This document shows, piece after piece, positions 40,625-48,497 of a DNA stretch of 64,000 bases (the stretch's first letter is position 1; each line of letters starts with the position of its first letter). This DNA is from a virus. The translations under genes and the position numbers were made by a program. Under the pieces are notes generated by a model, which was given only the letters and a program-made list of their open reading frames with translations, was not told where the DNA came from and searched no databases. The stretch lies in the IMG/VR virus record IMGVR_UViG_3300032334_000556, positions 38,517-102,516 of that record. One strand, 5' to 3'.

Positions 40625-41473
40625 ATGAGAAACAATTATTGGACATGTTCTAAATTCGCTGACTGGTTGCGTGGTACAATGAAACCAAAAGCAGAAACTG
40701 GCGAAGGTTGGCACAAATGGAACAAGCAAGCAAAAAAGTCACATCCTTTCCGCTATTGGTTGGCAGAAGAAGGACTTGATATTATTCAAAAAACAATCTT
40801 TTACCCAGTGGACAAACTTTATGCTCTCAAATATTATATTAACAATAGATTTGTTACTCGCACTCATTCTCTTACTGCCCATGCTCGTGATATCAGTCCT
40901 GGTAGTTGGTGTGACGTGGGTAATAGGTTTCTTCCTTGTTTGTTTAATGAACTTGTCGATTTTGTTGAAATTGAATTAGCATGGTGGCATGTAGCATGGG
41001 ATGAAGATGCTCGTAAGAAATTTGTTGCACCATGGTGGGCTTGGGGGTGGTTCCGCTGGCGCACTTGGCGCAAACCCGAATGTGGTCTTGCTAATTTAGA
41101 ATGGCAACGTAAGTTGGTTCATGATGAACAGTGGGTAGAGAAAGATAGTCCTGAATATGGTAAACCAACTCAACAAGCAATTAAAGCACAAGAAATTCTA
41201 GATCTATATAATTGGTGGGTAATTGAAAGACCAAAACGTGTTGATCCTCACGAAGCATCAGGATGGTCTGCTTACTGCGATGAGCGTAGAAACGATTGCG
41301 ATGAAGATGGCGAACCATATGGCTTTATGGGTCGTGAAGAAAAAACACCAGAAGAAAAAGAAAGAGTTTCTAAAATGCTTGTTGAGTGTCATAAAATTGA
41401 ACAAGCGTATGAGACTGAAGACGAAGAAATGATGATACGACTTATCAAGGTGCGCCATGGACTCTGGACTTGA
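40625..41473 (+). CDS. Trp-rich conserved phage protein
   Basis: The 282-residue protein is unusually rich in Trp and Arg, with WTCSKFADWLRGT at the start, HARDISPGSWCDVGNRFLPC, and WAWGWFRWRTWRK in the middle. I recall similar proteins in marine phages, always unnamed. It lies between the TET/JBP-like enzyme and the glycosyltransferase. GGAG precedes the ATG. Function unknown. Confidence 0.7.
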   Translation: MRNNYWTCSKFADWLRGTMKPKAETGEGWHKWNKQAKKSHPFRYWLAEEGLDIIQKTIFYPVDKLYALKYYINNRFVTRTHSLTAHARDISPGSWCDVGNRFLPCLFNELVDFVEIELAWWHVAWDEDARKKFVAPWWAWGWFRWRTWRKPECGLANLEWQRKLVHDEQWVEKDSPEYGKPTQQAIKAQEILDLYNWWVIERPKRVDPHEASGWSAYCDERRNDCDEDGEPYGFMGREEKTPEEKERVSKMLVECHKIEQAYETEDEEMMIRLIKVRHGLWT

Positions 41474-41642
41474 TGGCATGGAACTAATTAAGTATAGGGA
41501 TGTTGGTATGCACACCTATACTTATTTTTGGATCAATAGAACTTATCGTAATTTGGTGAGTCCATATTTTGACAGCGAAATAGAAGCACAAGAATGGCTT
41601 GAACAACAACATAAAAGTTATGAACTGAGGAAAACACTATGA
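41457..41642 (+). CDS. Small hypothetical protein
   Basis: This 61-residue protein overlaps the upstream gene by 17 bases and the next by 4. AAGG is six bases before the ATG; a second in-frame ATG at 41478 is possible. It contains HTYTYFWINRTYRNL and a Glu-rich helix. Function unknown. Confidence 0.55.
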   Translation: MDSGLDGMELIKYRDVGMHTYTYFWINRTYRNLVSPYFDSEIEAQEWLEQQHKSYELRKTL

Positions 41643-42988
41643 AGATTATGATGGTAATGCACACCTTCAACAACTTTGGAGGTATTATCAATCACTGTGA
41701 ACATCTCGTAGCAGGATTGAAAGAAATTGGTCATGAGGTAACATTTGCTTATCTTAAACCAAATAAACAAGTGAAGCCAGTTGAAATTCCTTCTGAGTTA
41801 AAAGAGGGCTACGAAATTGGTATCGGTACAGGTTATCCTGTTCATCAAGGCGATGGCTGGATTGCTCCATACTATTCGTATAAAGTTAAAGAGTCTATTG
41901 ATCAGTTTGTTGAAGATGCTAACAAACACGACTTGGTTATTTGGCAGTCTATTTTTGGTTTTAAAAATAAAGACACTGAGCAGTATCTAGAATGGCTGCC
42001 GATGATTGAACAAATTACCTCAAAGCAGGTTCCAATTATTCATGATGCTAATCTTAAAAAGTTATATCCTTGGATTGTTTTGTTTGAGAAACACTTTGCT
42101 GGTTTGGCTTGTGTACATCCAGCAGCATATGACTCAGCTGATTTTATGGACGTACCACGTGCCTTGATTTTAAACCCACAAGACATTGCTGGTATTCCTG
42201 AAACACCACCATTCAATCAGCGTGAAAATAAGATTTTATCTATCCAAACATTTAAGCGTTGGAAACGTGTTGATGATTTGGTTCGTGCTGTTCCTTACAT
42301 GAAAGATGTAAAAACACTGGTTGGTGGATATGGTATTGAAGCAGCATATATGATGTCCAAAGATAAATGTAAAGAAGAATATTTTGCGACTTCTCAGTAT
42401 GATCCAGATGTTACACCAGATAGAGAAGGTAAACGTATTTGGGAGAATGCTGAAAATTCAGGCAATTTTCAATATCTTGGTTTTATTTCTGGAGCAAAAC
42501 GTGACGAAATTCTGGCAACTTCTAAATTTCTTGTTGATCCTAGCTGGTCTAACACTTTTGGTGAGCATTTCAATAGGGTTGTCATTGATGCTATGCGCAT
42601 CGGGACTGTGCCCATCGCCGTAAATTATGGGGTTTCCAACAACGATGAGGGTATGGGAACTGTTTTGAAGGCAGGTGTTAACTACTGTATGCTCAAAAAG
42701 GATTTTACACCAAAAGAATATGGCGAAGCGATCGCTAACTATTGTTTCATGCGCGAACAAGACTACAGACAGATTCAGCTAAATAACTACGAATTGATTA
42801 AACAATTTGATCGAAAAGTAGTTGCTCAGCACTACATCGACTTGGCTATGGGTAGAACTACAGGTTTCCTAAACGAACTCAAGACGAAGTCGAATTATGA
42901 TCCAAATATCCCCAGAAATGCAAGAAATATGTTCGATGAACATTTCGAAGCACCAACAACCCAAGGACTGGACGAGTTCTTCGGGTAG
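41639..42988 (+). CDS. GT4-type glycosyltransferase
   Basis: The 449-residue protein begins MKIMMVMHTFNNFGGIINHC, typical of GT-B family 4 enzymes, and has a C-terminal donor-binding half with LSIQTFKRWKRVDDL, YLGFISGAKRDEIL and the EX7E-like region FGEHFNRVVIDAMRIGTVP. It would transfer a sugar from a nucleotide sugar. In this position it could glycosylate hydroxymethylated DNA bases made by the 39260 enzyme, or instead modify surface glycans or a phage protein. Confidence 0.82.
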   Translation: MKIMMVMHTFNNFGGIINHCEHLVAGLKEIGHEVTFAYLKPNKQVKPVEIPSELKEGYEIGIGTGYPVHQGDGWIAPYYSYKVKESIDQFVEDANKHDLVIWQSIFGFKNKDTEQYLEWLPMIEQITSKQVPIIHDANLKKLYPWIVLFEKHFAGLACVHPAAYDSADFMDVPRALILNPQDIAGIPETPPFNQRENKILSIQTFKRWKRVDDLVRAVPYMKDVKTLVGGYGIEAAYMMSKDKCKEEYFATSQYDPDVTPDREGKRIWENAENSGNFQYLGFISGAKRDEILATSKFLVDPSWSNTFGEHFNRVVIDAMRIGTVPIAVNYGVSNNDEGMGTVLKAGVNYCMLKKDFTPKEYGEAIANYCFMREQDYRQIQLNNYELIKQFDRKVVAQHYIDLAMGRTTGFLNELKTKSNYDPNIPRNARNMFDEHFEAPTTQGLDEFFG

Positions 42989-42989
42989 C

Positions 42990-43018
42990 TTGACATTTCC
43001 TGTCTTTTATAGTATAAT
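42990..43018 (+). promoter_or_regulatory. Sigma70-type promoter
   Basis: TTGACA overlaps the upstream stop region; 17-base spacer; TATAAT. Confidence 0.87.
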
Positions 43019-43038
43019 AATGCTTTAGGAGACAGAAA

Positions 43039-43713
43039 ATGAAAGGGCAATTCTTAAGCAATTATAATGGTAATTTTACCGAACTGTTGAATGTAGATTT
43101 GCCCAAACTTGTTCCATCACAGCTGTGGCACAAGTTGGACAAATACCGAGATGACTATCTCGGAATCAATCTGAAGCGTTATCTAGCACGCTACTATAAA
43201 ACAACCCTGTATACAGAAAGATCCAAAAATTCGGACTTTACTGTATCAGGCGAGTTTGCCTTTGACGAAGAAAAGATTCAAGTCTTTACAGTTCGTCCAC
43301 GAATCTTCACCAACGCAGAATGGGACAAGTTCAAATTTGAAATTATTGTCACCATGATGCATGAGTATATTCACCACATGCAGTGGTCTTTCCATGAAGA
43401 TGAGTATGAGTTTGTGTTGCTACATAGAGAAAGCAACGACCCAGACAAACAAGAGGATAGAGAATACTATGCTGCTTGGTGTGAGATACAAGCATATTCT
43501 CACTGTATTCTTATGGAAATGAGATCAGTTAATCTCAAAAAACCAGTTCACGAAATGCTCCGTGCGAAACGCATAGGAAGCTACTCACCTACATTGAAGG
43601 CAATCAAGAAGTCGTTTGACGGATTTGACTATCCTCTCAAGTATCTCTACAAGGAAATCCTACGCTGGGATAGAAAATACCAACAACGTGCCGAATACCT
43701 AAATATTCAGTAA
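43039..43713 (+). CDS. Zincin-like putative metallopeptidase
   Basis: The 224-residue protein has MMHEYIHHMQ at 106-115, a HExxH zinc-protease motif (H108, E109, H112), with a possible third ligand in YYAAWCEIQAYSH. It recurs in T4-like marine phages as an unnamed protein. It could process a structural protein or a host target. GGAG precedes the start. Confidence 0.65.
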   Translation: MKGQFLSNYNGNFTELLNVDLPKLVPSQLWHKLDKYRDDYLGINLKRYLARYYKTTLYTERSKNSDFTVSGEFAFDEEKIQVFTVRPRIFTNAEWDKFKFEIIVTMMHEYIHHMQWSFHEDEYEFVLLHRESNDPDKQEDREYYAAWCEIQAYSHCILMEMRSVNLKKPVHEMLRAKRIGSYSPTLKAIKKSFDGFDYPLKYLYKEILRWDRKYQQRAEYLNIQ

Positions 43714-43730
43714 TTTTTACTGGAATATCT

Positions 43731-45047
43731 ATGGCATCGATTGCAGGAAGCACAAAATACGGAGAAGGGCATAAAATTGTCCTAAAAGACGCAAGCAAAA
43801 TATCTGCTGCGATTGGTAGCAAGTTTACTGCTCAAAAGTATAAACTTGGCGAGTCTGTATTCTCCATTACAAAATCAGCAAAAACAAAAGACATTTCAAC
43901 AGTTATTGAGTTGGCTGCTGGATCTGCGACACTGTATGTTAAAGATGAGAAGAATAAAGTAATTCTAATTAAAGGTTCAGAGAGTTCTATCAATACTGCA
44001 TTTAATCATTTTAGTGAAAATGCAAAAAGTGATACAGGTAAACTTACTGAGATTAAAGAACTTGTTAGTATGTATCTTTTTGAGAGTGTGTTTGAAAACA
44101 ATAAAATGTTATCAGAGGACACTATTCGCGATAAACTTGGCGCAAAGAAAACATATTACGATAGTTTGTATTATGAGAGTGCAGTAAAACAAGTTAATGA
44201 GTTGAAAAAGTTTTTGAAAGCTGGTAAGGGTTATACTTACGAGAGACAAGCGCAAGATTTGACAAAAGATTTATATACAGTTGGAAGAAAACTTTCTGGT
44301 AAAGCAAATGACAACTGGAATCCTGCTGATGTGTGGATGATTAAAAAAACTTTTGATATGAAAAAGTTAATTGCTGCCAAGTCTATTGAAGAATTAAATA
44401 ATGGTATTGCTGCAGCATACAAAAAGAAAGATTTAATTCCAATCTCTTTGAAGCAAGTTGAATCAAATCAATCTGCGAAAGTTGAGATTGTTGATCCAGC
44501 AAATGCTATGTCTCAGCAATTAGAATATGATATGTCATTTTCTAAAGTAGATTTATCAGATACTTTTGCTAATTTTATTGTTCAAACAAAATCTGGTTTT
44601 GCTGTTAGATGTGGTTTTAAAGCATCCGCAACAACATTGAATGTATCATTAGAAGGTAGATTTATTGGCGCAGGTTATCAACTTGGTGCTGTTGATGCTA
44701 AACAATATGGACCACATGTACAAAAAAATTATCAGTATAATGTAAGAAGTGGTGTTGGTGTAACATCTCAAGATTATACTAAAGCAAAAACTGAGTTGAA
44801 ACAGATGTTTGGTAAATTCCCAAGATTATCAAATACATTAAAAGATTATAAACAAGCTGAAGCAATATTTGACAAAGCAGATAAATTAACAAAAGACAGA
44901 TTTGCTAATTTAATATCTTACCTTTACAGTTTTATGATGGCTGCTGGAACACCAGCAAAATTTAAAGAAAATATGACATTTTGTTATTATAGTTCCAAAA
45001 AGGTAAGTGCTGACAGCTCTTTGTATATTGTAGTCAAGGGTGTATAA
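43731..45047 (+). CDS. Hypothetical protein, likely virion-associated
   Basis: The 438-residue protein is Lys/Ser/Ala-rich with mixed helix and strand, for example LKDASKISAAIGSKFTAQ, and a C-terminal helical part. No domain is recognised. It is followed by a hairpin-promoter cassette. Its neighbourhood, ahead of structural-type genes, suggests a virion or packaging role, but this is only context. Confidence 0.65.
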   Translation: MASIAGSTKYGEGHKIVLKDASKISAAIGSKFTAQKYKLGESVFSITKSAKTKDISTVIELAAGSATLYVKDEKNKVILIKGSESSINTAFNHFSENAKSDTGKLTEIKELVSMYLFESVFENNKMLSEDTIRDKLGAKKTYYDSLYYESAVKQVNELKKFLKAGKGYTYERQAQDLTKDLYTVGRKLSGKANDNWNPADVWMIKKTFDMKKLIAAKSIEELNNGIAAAYKKKDLIPISLKQVESNQSAKVEIVDPANAMSQQLEYDMSFSKVDLSDTFANFIVQTKSGFAVRCGFKASATTLNVSLEGRFIGAGYQLGAVDAKQYGPHVQKNYQYNVRSGVGVTSQDYTKAKTELKQMFGKFPRLSNTLKDYKQAEAIFDKADKLTKDRFANLISYLYSFMMAAGTPAKFKENMTFCYYSSKKVSADSSLYIVVKGV

Positions 45048-45071
45048 TAACCCTACTGTCCGTAGGGGTAT
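45047..45071 (+). terminator. Hairpin of a promoter cassette
   Basis: ATAACCCTAC pairs with GTAGGGGTAT with one G-T pair, right at the upstream stop codon. Confidence 0.6.
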
Positions 45072-45073
45072 GC

Positions 45074-45107
45074 TTGACATTTATTCGGTTTTATAGTATA
45101 ATAAATA
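45074..45107 (+). promoter_or_regulatory. Sigma70-type promoter overlapping a late-like box
   Basis: TTGACA, 17-base spacer with ATTCGGTTTTATAG, TATAAT (45097-45102). AATAAATA (45100-45107), one base from the late consensus, overlaps the -10, so early and late use are both possible. Confidence 0.8.
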
Positions 45108-45126
45108 GGTGGAATAGAGGAAGTTT

Positions 45127-46347
45127 ATGCTAAAATTAAAACAATATTTACAGGTAATTCAAGAAGAAGCCGAAGAAGGTGCTAAGTTAAAGCACATTAC
45201 CCACGCTGAGGATCGTCCACTGTTCCATGGCGCAGCAGGTTATGGTCATGCCAAAGGTGCGCTACAACAAGCCCATCAACATATGGCTGGTGGAAAATCT
45301 GACTCAAACCTAACAACGAAATATGATGGTTCGCCATCTATCGTTTACGGACATCACCCAGAGACAGGTAAATTCTTTGTTGCTACGAAATCGGCATTCA
45401 ACAAAACACCAAAACTAAACTATACTGCTAAAGATGTTCAAGCCAATCATGGTCATGCTCCAGGATTAGCAGATAAAATGAATGCTGCTCTGAAGCATCT
45501 ACCAAAAATTGCACCAAAGACTGGTATCTATCAAGGCGATGTGATGCATTCTGGTGGTAAAAGTAAAGCAAATCCAAAAGGCGATGTGACGACGAAGGAT
45601 GGTAAAGCATCGTATACGCCAAATACAATTACTTACGCCCATTCTGGTCCAGAAGCAGAAACTGCTAAGAAATCAAAGTTTGGTATTGTTACTCATACTC
45701 AGTATCATGGTAAAGATATGCATTCAATGCAAGCAAAGCCATTAACAAGTCATGCAGGATTTAATCAACATCCTGATGTTCACCAGACTTCGGCTCATCT
45801 TGATACAAGCAAAGTTGCTTACGATAAAAAGAAACAAGATGAATTCCATCAACATATGGGTGAAGCTGAGAAAATTCATAAAGAACATGGATCTTCAATG
45901 TATACAGCTGTCCATCCACAACACAGTGGGGAAGCTGGTCATCTAGGAACATATATCAACTCAACTGTTCGTACTGGTGAGAAACCAAGCGTTAAAGGTT
46001 TTCAACAGCATGTTCAATCTCATTATGAGAAAAAAGCTGCGAAAGTATCAACACCAAAAGCAAAAGAAGCGCATACTGGTGAAGGTGCTGCTCAGGTTGC
46101 TCACGTTGAAAAACACAAAGAACATTATGGTAATTTATTGCAGATGCATGGGCATCTTGCTAATGCTAAACATGTATTAACAGGTGCTCTTGATGCGCAT
46201 CACTCAGGTGGTGGTGGAGTTGAACATTCTATTAATGGTACGAAAACTAATCCAGAAGGTTATGTTGTTCACCATGCTAATGAACCAACTAAATTGGTTA
46301 ATAGATCAGAATTCGCAAGAGCCAACTTATTAAAGACAAGGAAATAA
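45127..46347 (+). CDS. Ligase-like nucleotidyltransferase (KxDG type)
   Basis: The 406-residue, His-rich protein has the ordered motifs of covalent nucleotidyltransferases: KYDG (65-68) as motif I, GKFFVATKSAF, TGIYQGDVMH (132-141) as a motif III-like strand, EGYVVH near 378 as motif IV and a following TKLV as motif V. The Lys of KYDG would take AMP or GMP. It lacks the usual extra domains of DNA ligase. The N terminus MLKLKQYLQVIQEEA resembles T4 internal-protein leaders, so it may be packaged in the head. Confidence 0.65.
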   Translation: MLKLKQYLQVIQEEAEEGAKLKHITHAEDRPLFHGAAGYGHAKGALQQAHQHMAGGKSDSNLTTKYDGSPSIVYGHHPETGKFFVATKSAFNKTPKLNYTAKDVQANHGHAPGLADKMNAALKHLPKIAPKTGIYQGDVMHSGGKSKANPKGDVTTKDGKASYTPNTITYAHSGPEAETAKKSKFGIVTHTQYHGKDMHSMQAKPLTSHAGFNQHPDVHQTSAHLDTSKVAYDKKKQDEFHQHMGEAEKIHKEHGSSMYTAVHPQHSGEAGHLGTYINSTVRTGEKPSVKGFQQHVQSHYEKKAAKVSTPKAKEAHTGEGAAQVAHVEKHKEHYGNLLQMHGHLANAKHVLTGALDAHHSGGGGVEHSINGTKTNPEGYVVHHANEPTKLVNRSEFARANLLKTRK

Positions 46348-46348
46348 G

Positions 46349-46636
46349 ATGATCTCGTTCAAAGAATACTTACTAGAATATGCAATCGATGCCAAAGGAC
46401 ATAAGAGTTCTACTGGTGGATTGACACAAAAAGGTGTTGATGCGTATAATGCAAAAACTGGTGGTCATCTACAGACTGCTGTAACAACACCCCCATCTAA
46501 ACTGAAACCAGGAAGTAAAGCTGCTAATCGTAGAAAATCTTTCTGCGCTAGAATGTCTGGCGTAGAAGGTCCAATGAAAAAACCAAACGGCGAGCCAACT
46601 CGTAAAGCACTCGCATTAAGAAAATGGAACTGCTAA
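46349..46636 (+). CDS. Small basic conserved phage protein (DUF6321-like)
   Basis: The 95-residue basic protein begins MISFKEYLLEYA, again like a head-targeting leader, and contains KGHKSSTGGLTQKGVDAYNA, SRKSFCAR-like RRKSFCARMSGVEGPM and a Cys end. The pattern matches small DUF6321-type proteins of phages. It may bind DNA in the head. Its stop overlaps the next ATG. Confidence 0.65.
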   Translation: MISFKEYLLEYAIDAKGHKSSTGGLTQKGVDAYNAKTGGHLQTAVTTPPSKLKPGSKAANRRKSFCARMSGVEGPMKKPNGEPTRKALALRKWNC

Positions 46637-47247
46637 TGAAAACATTAAAACAATACTTACAAGAAGCTGGTGAACAACACCACGTGTTGGCATTTGGTCG
46701 TATGAATCCAATTACTTCTGGTCATGAAGCAGTTGTTAACAAGGTTCATGAAGTTGCGAAACAACATAAAGCCACTCATGGTGTTGTTGTTTCTCATAGC
46801 CAAGACGCTAAGAAGAATCCATTGACTGGTGAGCAGAAAGTTAAACACGCTGGTCGTGCCTTTCCTGGAACAAATGTTTCTGCTGCAAGTAAAGATAAAC
46901 CAACAATTCTTCATCACGCAGCAGCTGCTCATGCTGCTGGTGCTCAACATCTACATGTAGTTGCTGGTTCTGATCGTAAAGAAGAAATGCATAATCTTCT
47001 TCACAAATATAATGGTAAAGATTCTTCTCATGGTCATTATAATTTCAAATCAATAACTGTTCATTCTTCTGGTGCTCGTGATCCAGACGCAGAGGGTACT
47101 AGTGGCATGTCCGCAAGTAAAATGCGTGCTCATGCTGCAGCTGGCAATCAGAAAGAATTCCATGCTGGCGCACCTAGCAAAATGAGTGATGCTCACAAAG
47201 CTGAGATGTATAAAGACGTGCGCAAGGGCATGGGGCATAATGACTGA
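46636..47247 (+). CDS. Nucleotidyltransferase-fold protein (HIGH superfamily)
   Basis: The 203-residue protein has the cytidylyltransferase/NMNAT-type pattern: LAFGRMNPITSGHEAVV (residues 18-34, with SGH for HxGH) and a C-terminal GMSASKMRAHA equivalent to ISxTxxR. It would use an NTP to activate a small substrate, possibly nicotinamide nucleotide. MKTLKQYLQEAGEQ at the N terminus is very like the T4 internal protein leader and may direct it into the head. I use the ATG overlapping the previous stop. Confidence 0.78.
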   Translation: MKTLKQYLQEAGEQHHVLAFGRMNPITSGHEAVVNKVHEVAKQHKATHGVVVSHSQDAKKNPLTGEQKVKHAGRAFPGTNVSAASKDKPTILHHAAAAHAAGAQHLHVVAGSDRKEEMHNLLHKYNGKDSSHGHYNFKSITVHSSGARDPDAEGTSGMSASKMRAHAAAGNQKEFHAGAPSKMSDAHKAEMYKDVRKGMGHND

Positions 47248-47890
47248 TCTTGGTGATCTGTTTAAAGCTGCTGCTGAGGAAAAACGAAAACTCAAAGAGC
47301 AGCAAGAAAATTCTCAGGCAGGACAGGCATTAAAAGCTGTTCAGGAGAGACTGCGATCAAACAATGAAATTGCAGAATTGATGGAAGTGTTTGTTGAACG
47401 CAAACAGCCTGTCAAAGAAATAATTAAAGAAGTTGTAGTAGAGAAAGAAGTAGTTGTTGAGAAAGAGGTTCTAAACACTCAATCTTTTCAACAACCAAAG
47501 CCACAGCCAGTAGATCCAAATATTGCTGGAATCCAAAAGAAACTTCAATTCCTAGAGCAAGCAATCGGACGCATTGCTGCTACAGGTCCAGGTGGTGGTG
47601 CTGGCGATGTCGTAAATTTAGATCACCCAACAACACTGGTAACAACTGCTACATATACAGTTGGTAGAAAAGATTATTATGTTGGTGTTAATTATGCTGG
47701 CAACACAACGATAACTCTACCAAATGCTAGAAATGGGCGAATGCTAGTCGTAAAAGACGAATCTGGTAATGCAGAAACGAATCCAATTACTGTTCTCGGA
47801 ACAGTCGACAATGATGCTGGTGGGTTCATTATTCAAATTAACAACGGAGCCATTCAGCTAATTTATCGTGATGGCTGGAGAATCATATGA
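47240..47890 (+). CDS. Virion protein with coiled coil and beta C terminus
   Basis: The 216-residue protein starts with a charged coiled coil (about 10-90, including VKEIIKEVVVEKEVVVEKEV), then a Gly-rich hinge and a beta domain ending IQLIYRDGWRII, a finish typical of phage fibre or decoration proteins. I start at 47240, overlapping the previous gene by 8 bases. A fibre or whisker role is likely; the exact part is unknown. Confidence 0.7.
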   Translation: MTDLGDLFKAAAEEKRKLKEQQENSQAGQALKAVQERLRSNNEIAELMEVFVERKQPVKEIIKEVVVEKEVVVEKEVLNTQSFQQPKPQPVDPNIAGIQKKLQFLEQAIGRIAATGPGGGAGDVVNLDHPTTLVTTATYTVGRKDYYVGVNYAGNTTITLPNARNGRMLVVKDESGNAETNPITVLGTVDNDAGGFIIQINNGAIQLIYRDGWRII

Positions 47891-48456
47891 CATATCTGTT
47901 TACAAATAATCAAGAAATTAAGAACGACGTTGGTAATCCAATTCCAGTAATATTAAACGAATCGGCTGGTAGTAAGTATTCCTTCAATAATCACGCCACC
48001 AACGCTAATCGTGGTTGGACAATGGACAATACTATGCGACCAGTTGTTAGTTTTCAAAATGGTAGTTCAAGTGCTACAGATTTTATTGAAATTCTAGAAT
48101 ACGAAATAGGCAACAACAATGCTAATCAAAGTACTATTGTTTATGAATGGTACGAAGGTCCACTAACCATTTCTGGCGCAGCTATTCCTTCATGGACTAC
48201 ATTTGGTGTGCATAGTCAATATCGTGTTTATCAAGATGTATACTCTAGTAATCAAGGTAACACCTTTACTGTTCCTGGTGGCACATACATGAGACATAGT
48301 GGCATTATTATTGGGAAAAACACTAGTGGGGATAAAGGTCCAGATAGTATGTATGGTGGAGGAAGTCCAAATATGCTTACTCTTTGTATGAAGCGTGTGG
48401 ACAATGCTACTAAATTAGATGTTTGGTTTGCATTTACAGTTAAAGAATTAACATAA
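47887..48456 (+). CDS. Probable virion structural protein
   Basis: The 189-residue protein is Asn/Ser/Gly/Thr-rich and all-beta in character (YRVYQDVYSSNQGNTFTVPG), like small tail or decoration proteins. It is coupled to the preceding fibre-like gene by 4 bases. No family recognised. Confidence 0.6.
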   Translation: MTYLFTNNQEIKNDVGNPIPVILNESAGSKYSFNNHATNANRGWTMDNTMRPVVSFQNGSSSATDFIEILEYEIGNNNANQSTIVYEWYEGPLTISGAAIPSWTTFGVHSQYRVYQDVYSSNQGNTFTVPGGTYMRHSGIIIGKNTSGDKGPDSMYGGGSPNMLTLCMKRVDNATKLDVWFAFTVKELT

Positions 48457-48497
48457 TGACTAAATAAATGAATAATATCAACATATAGATGGATTAA

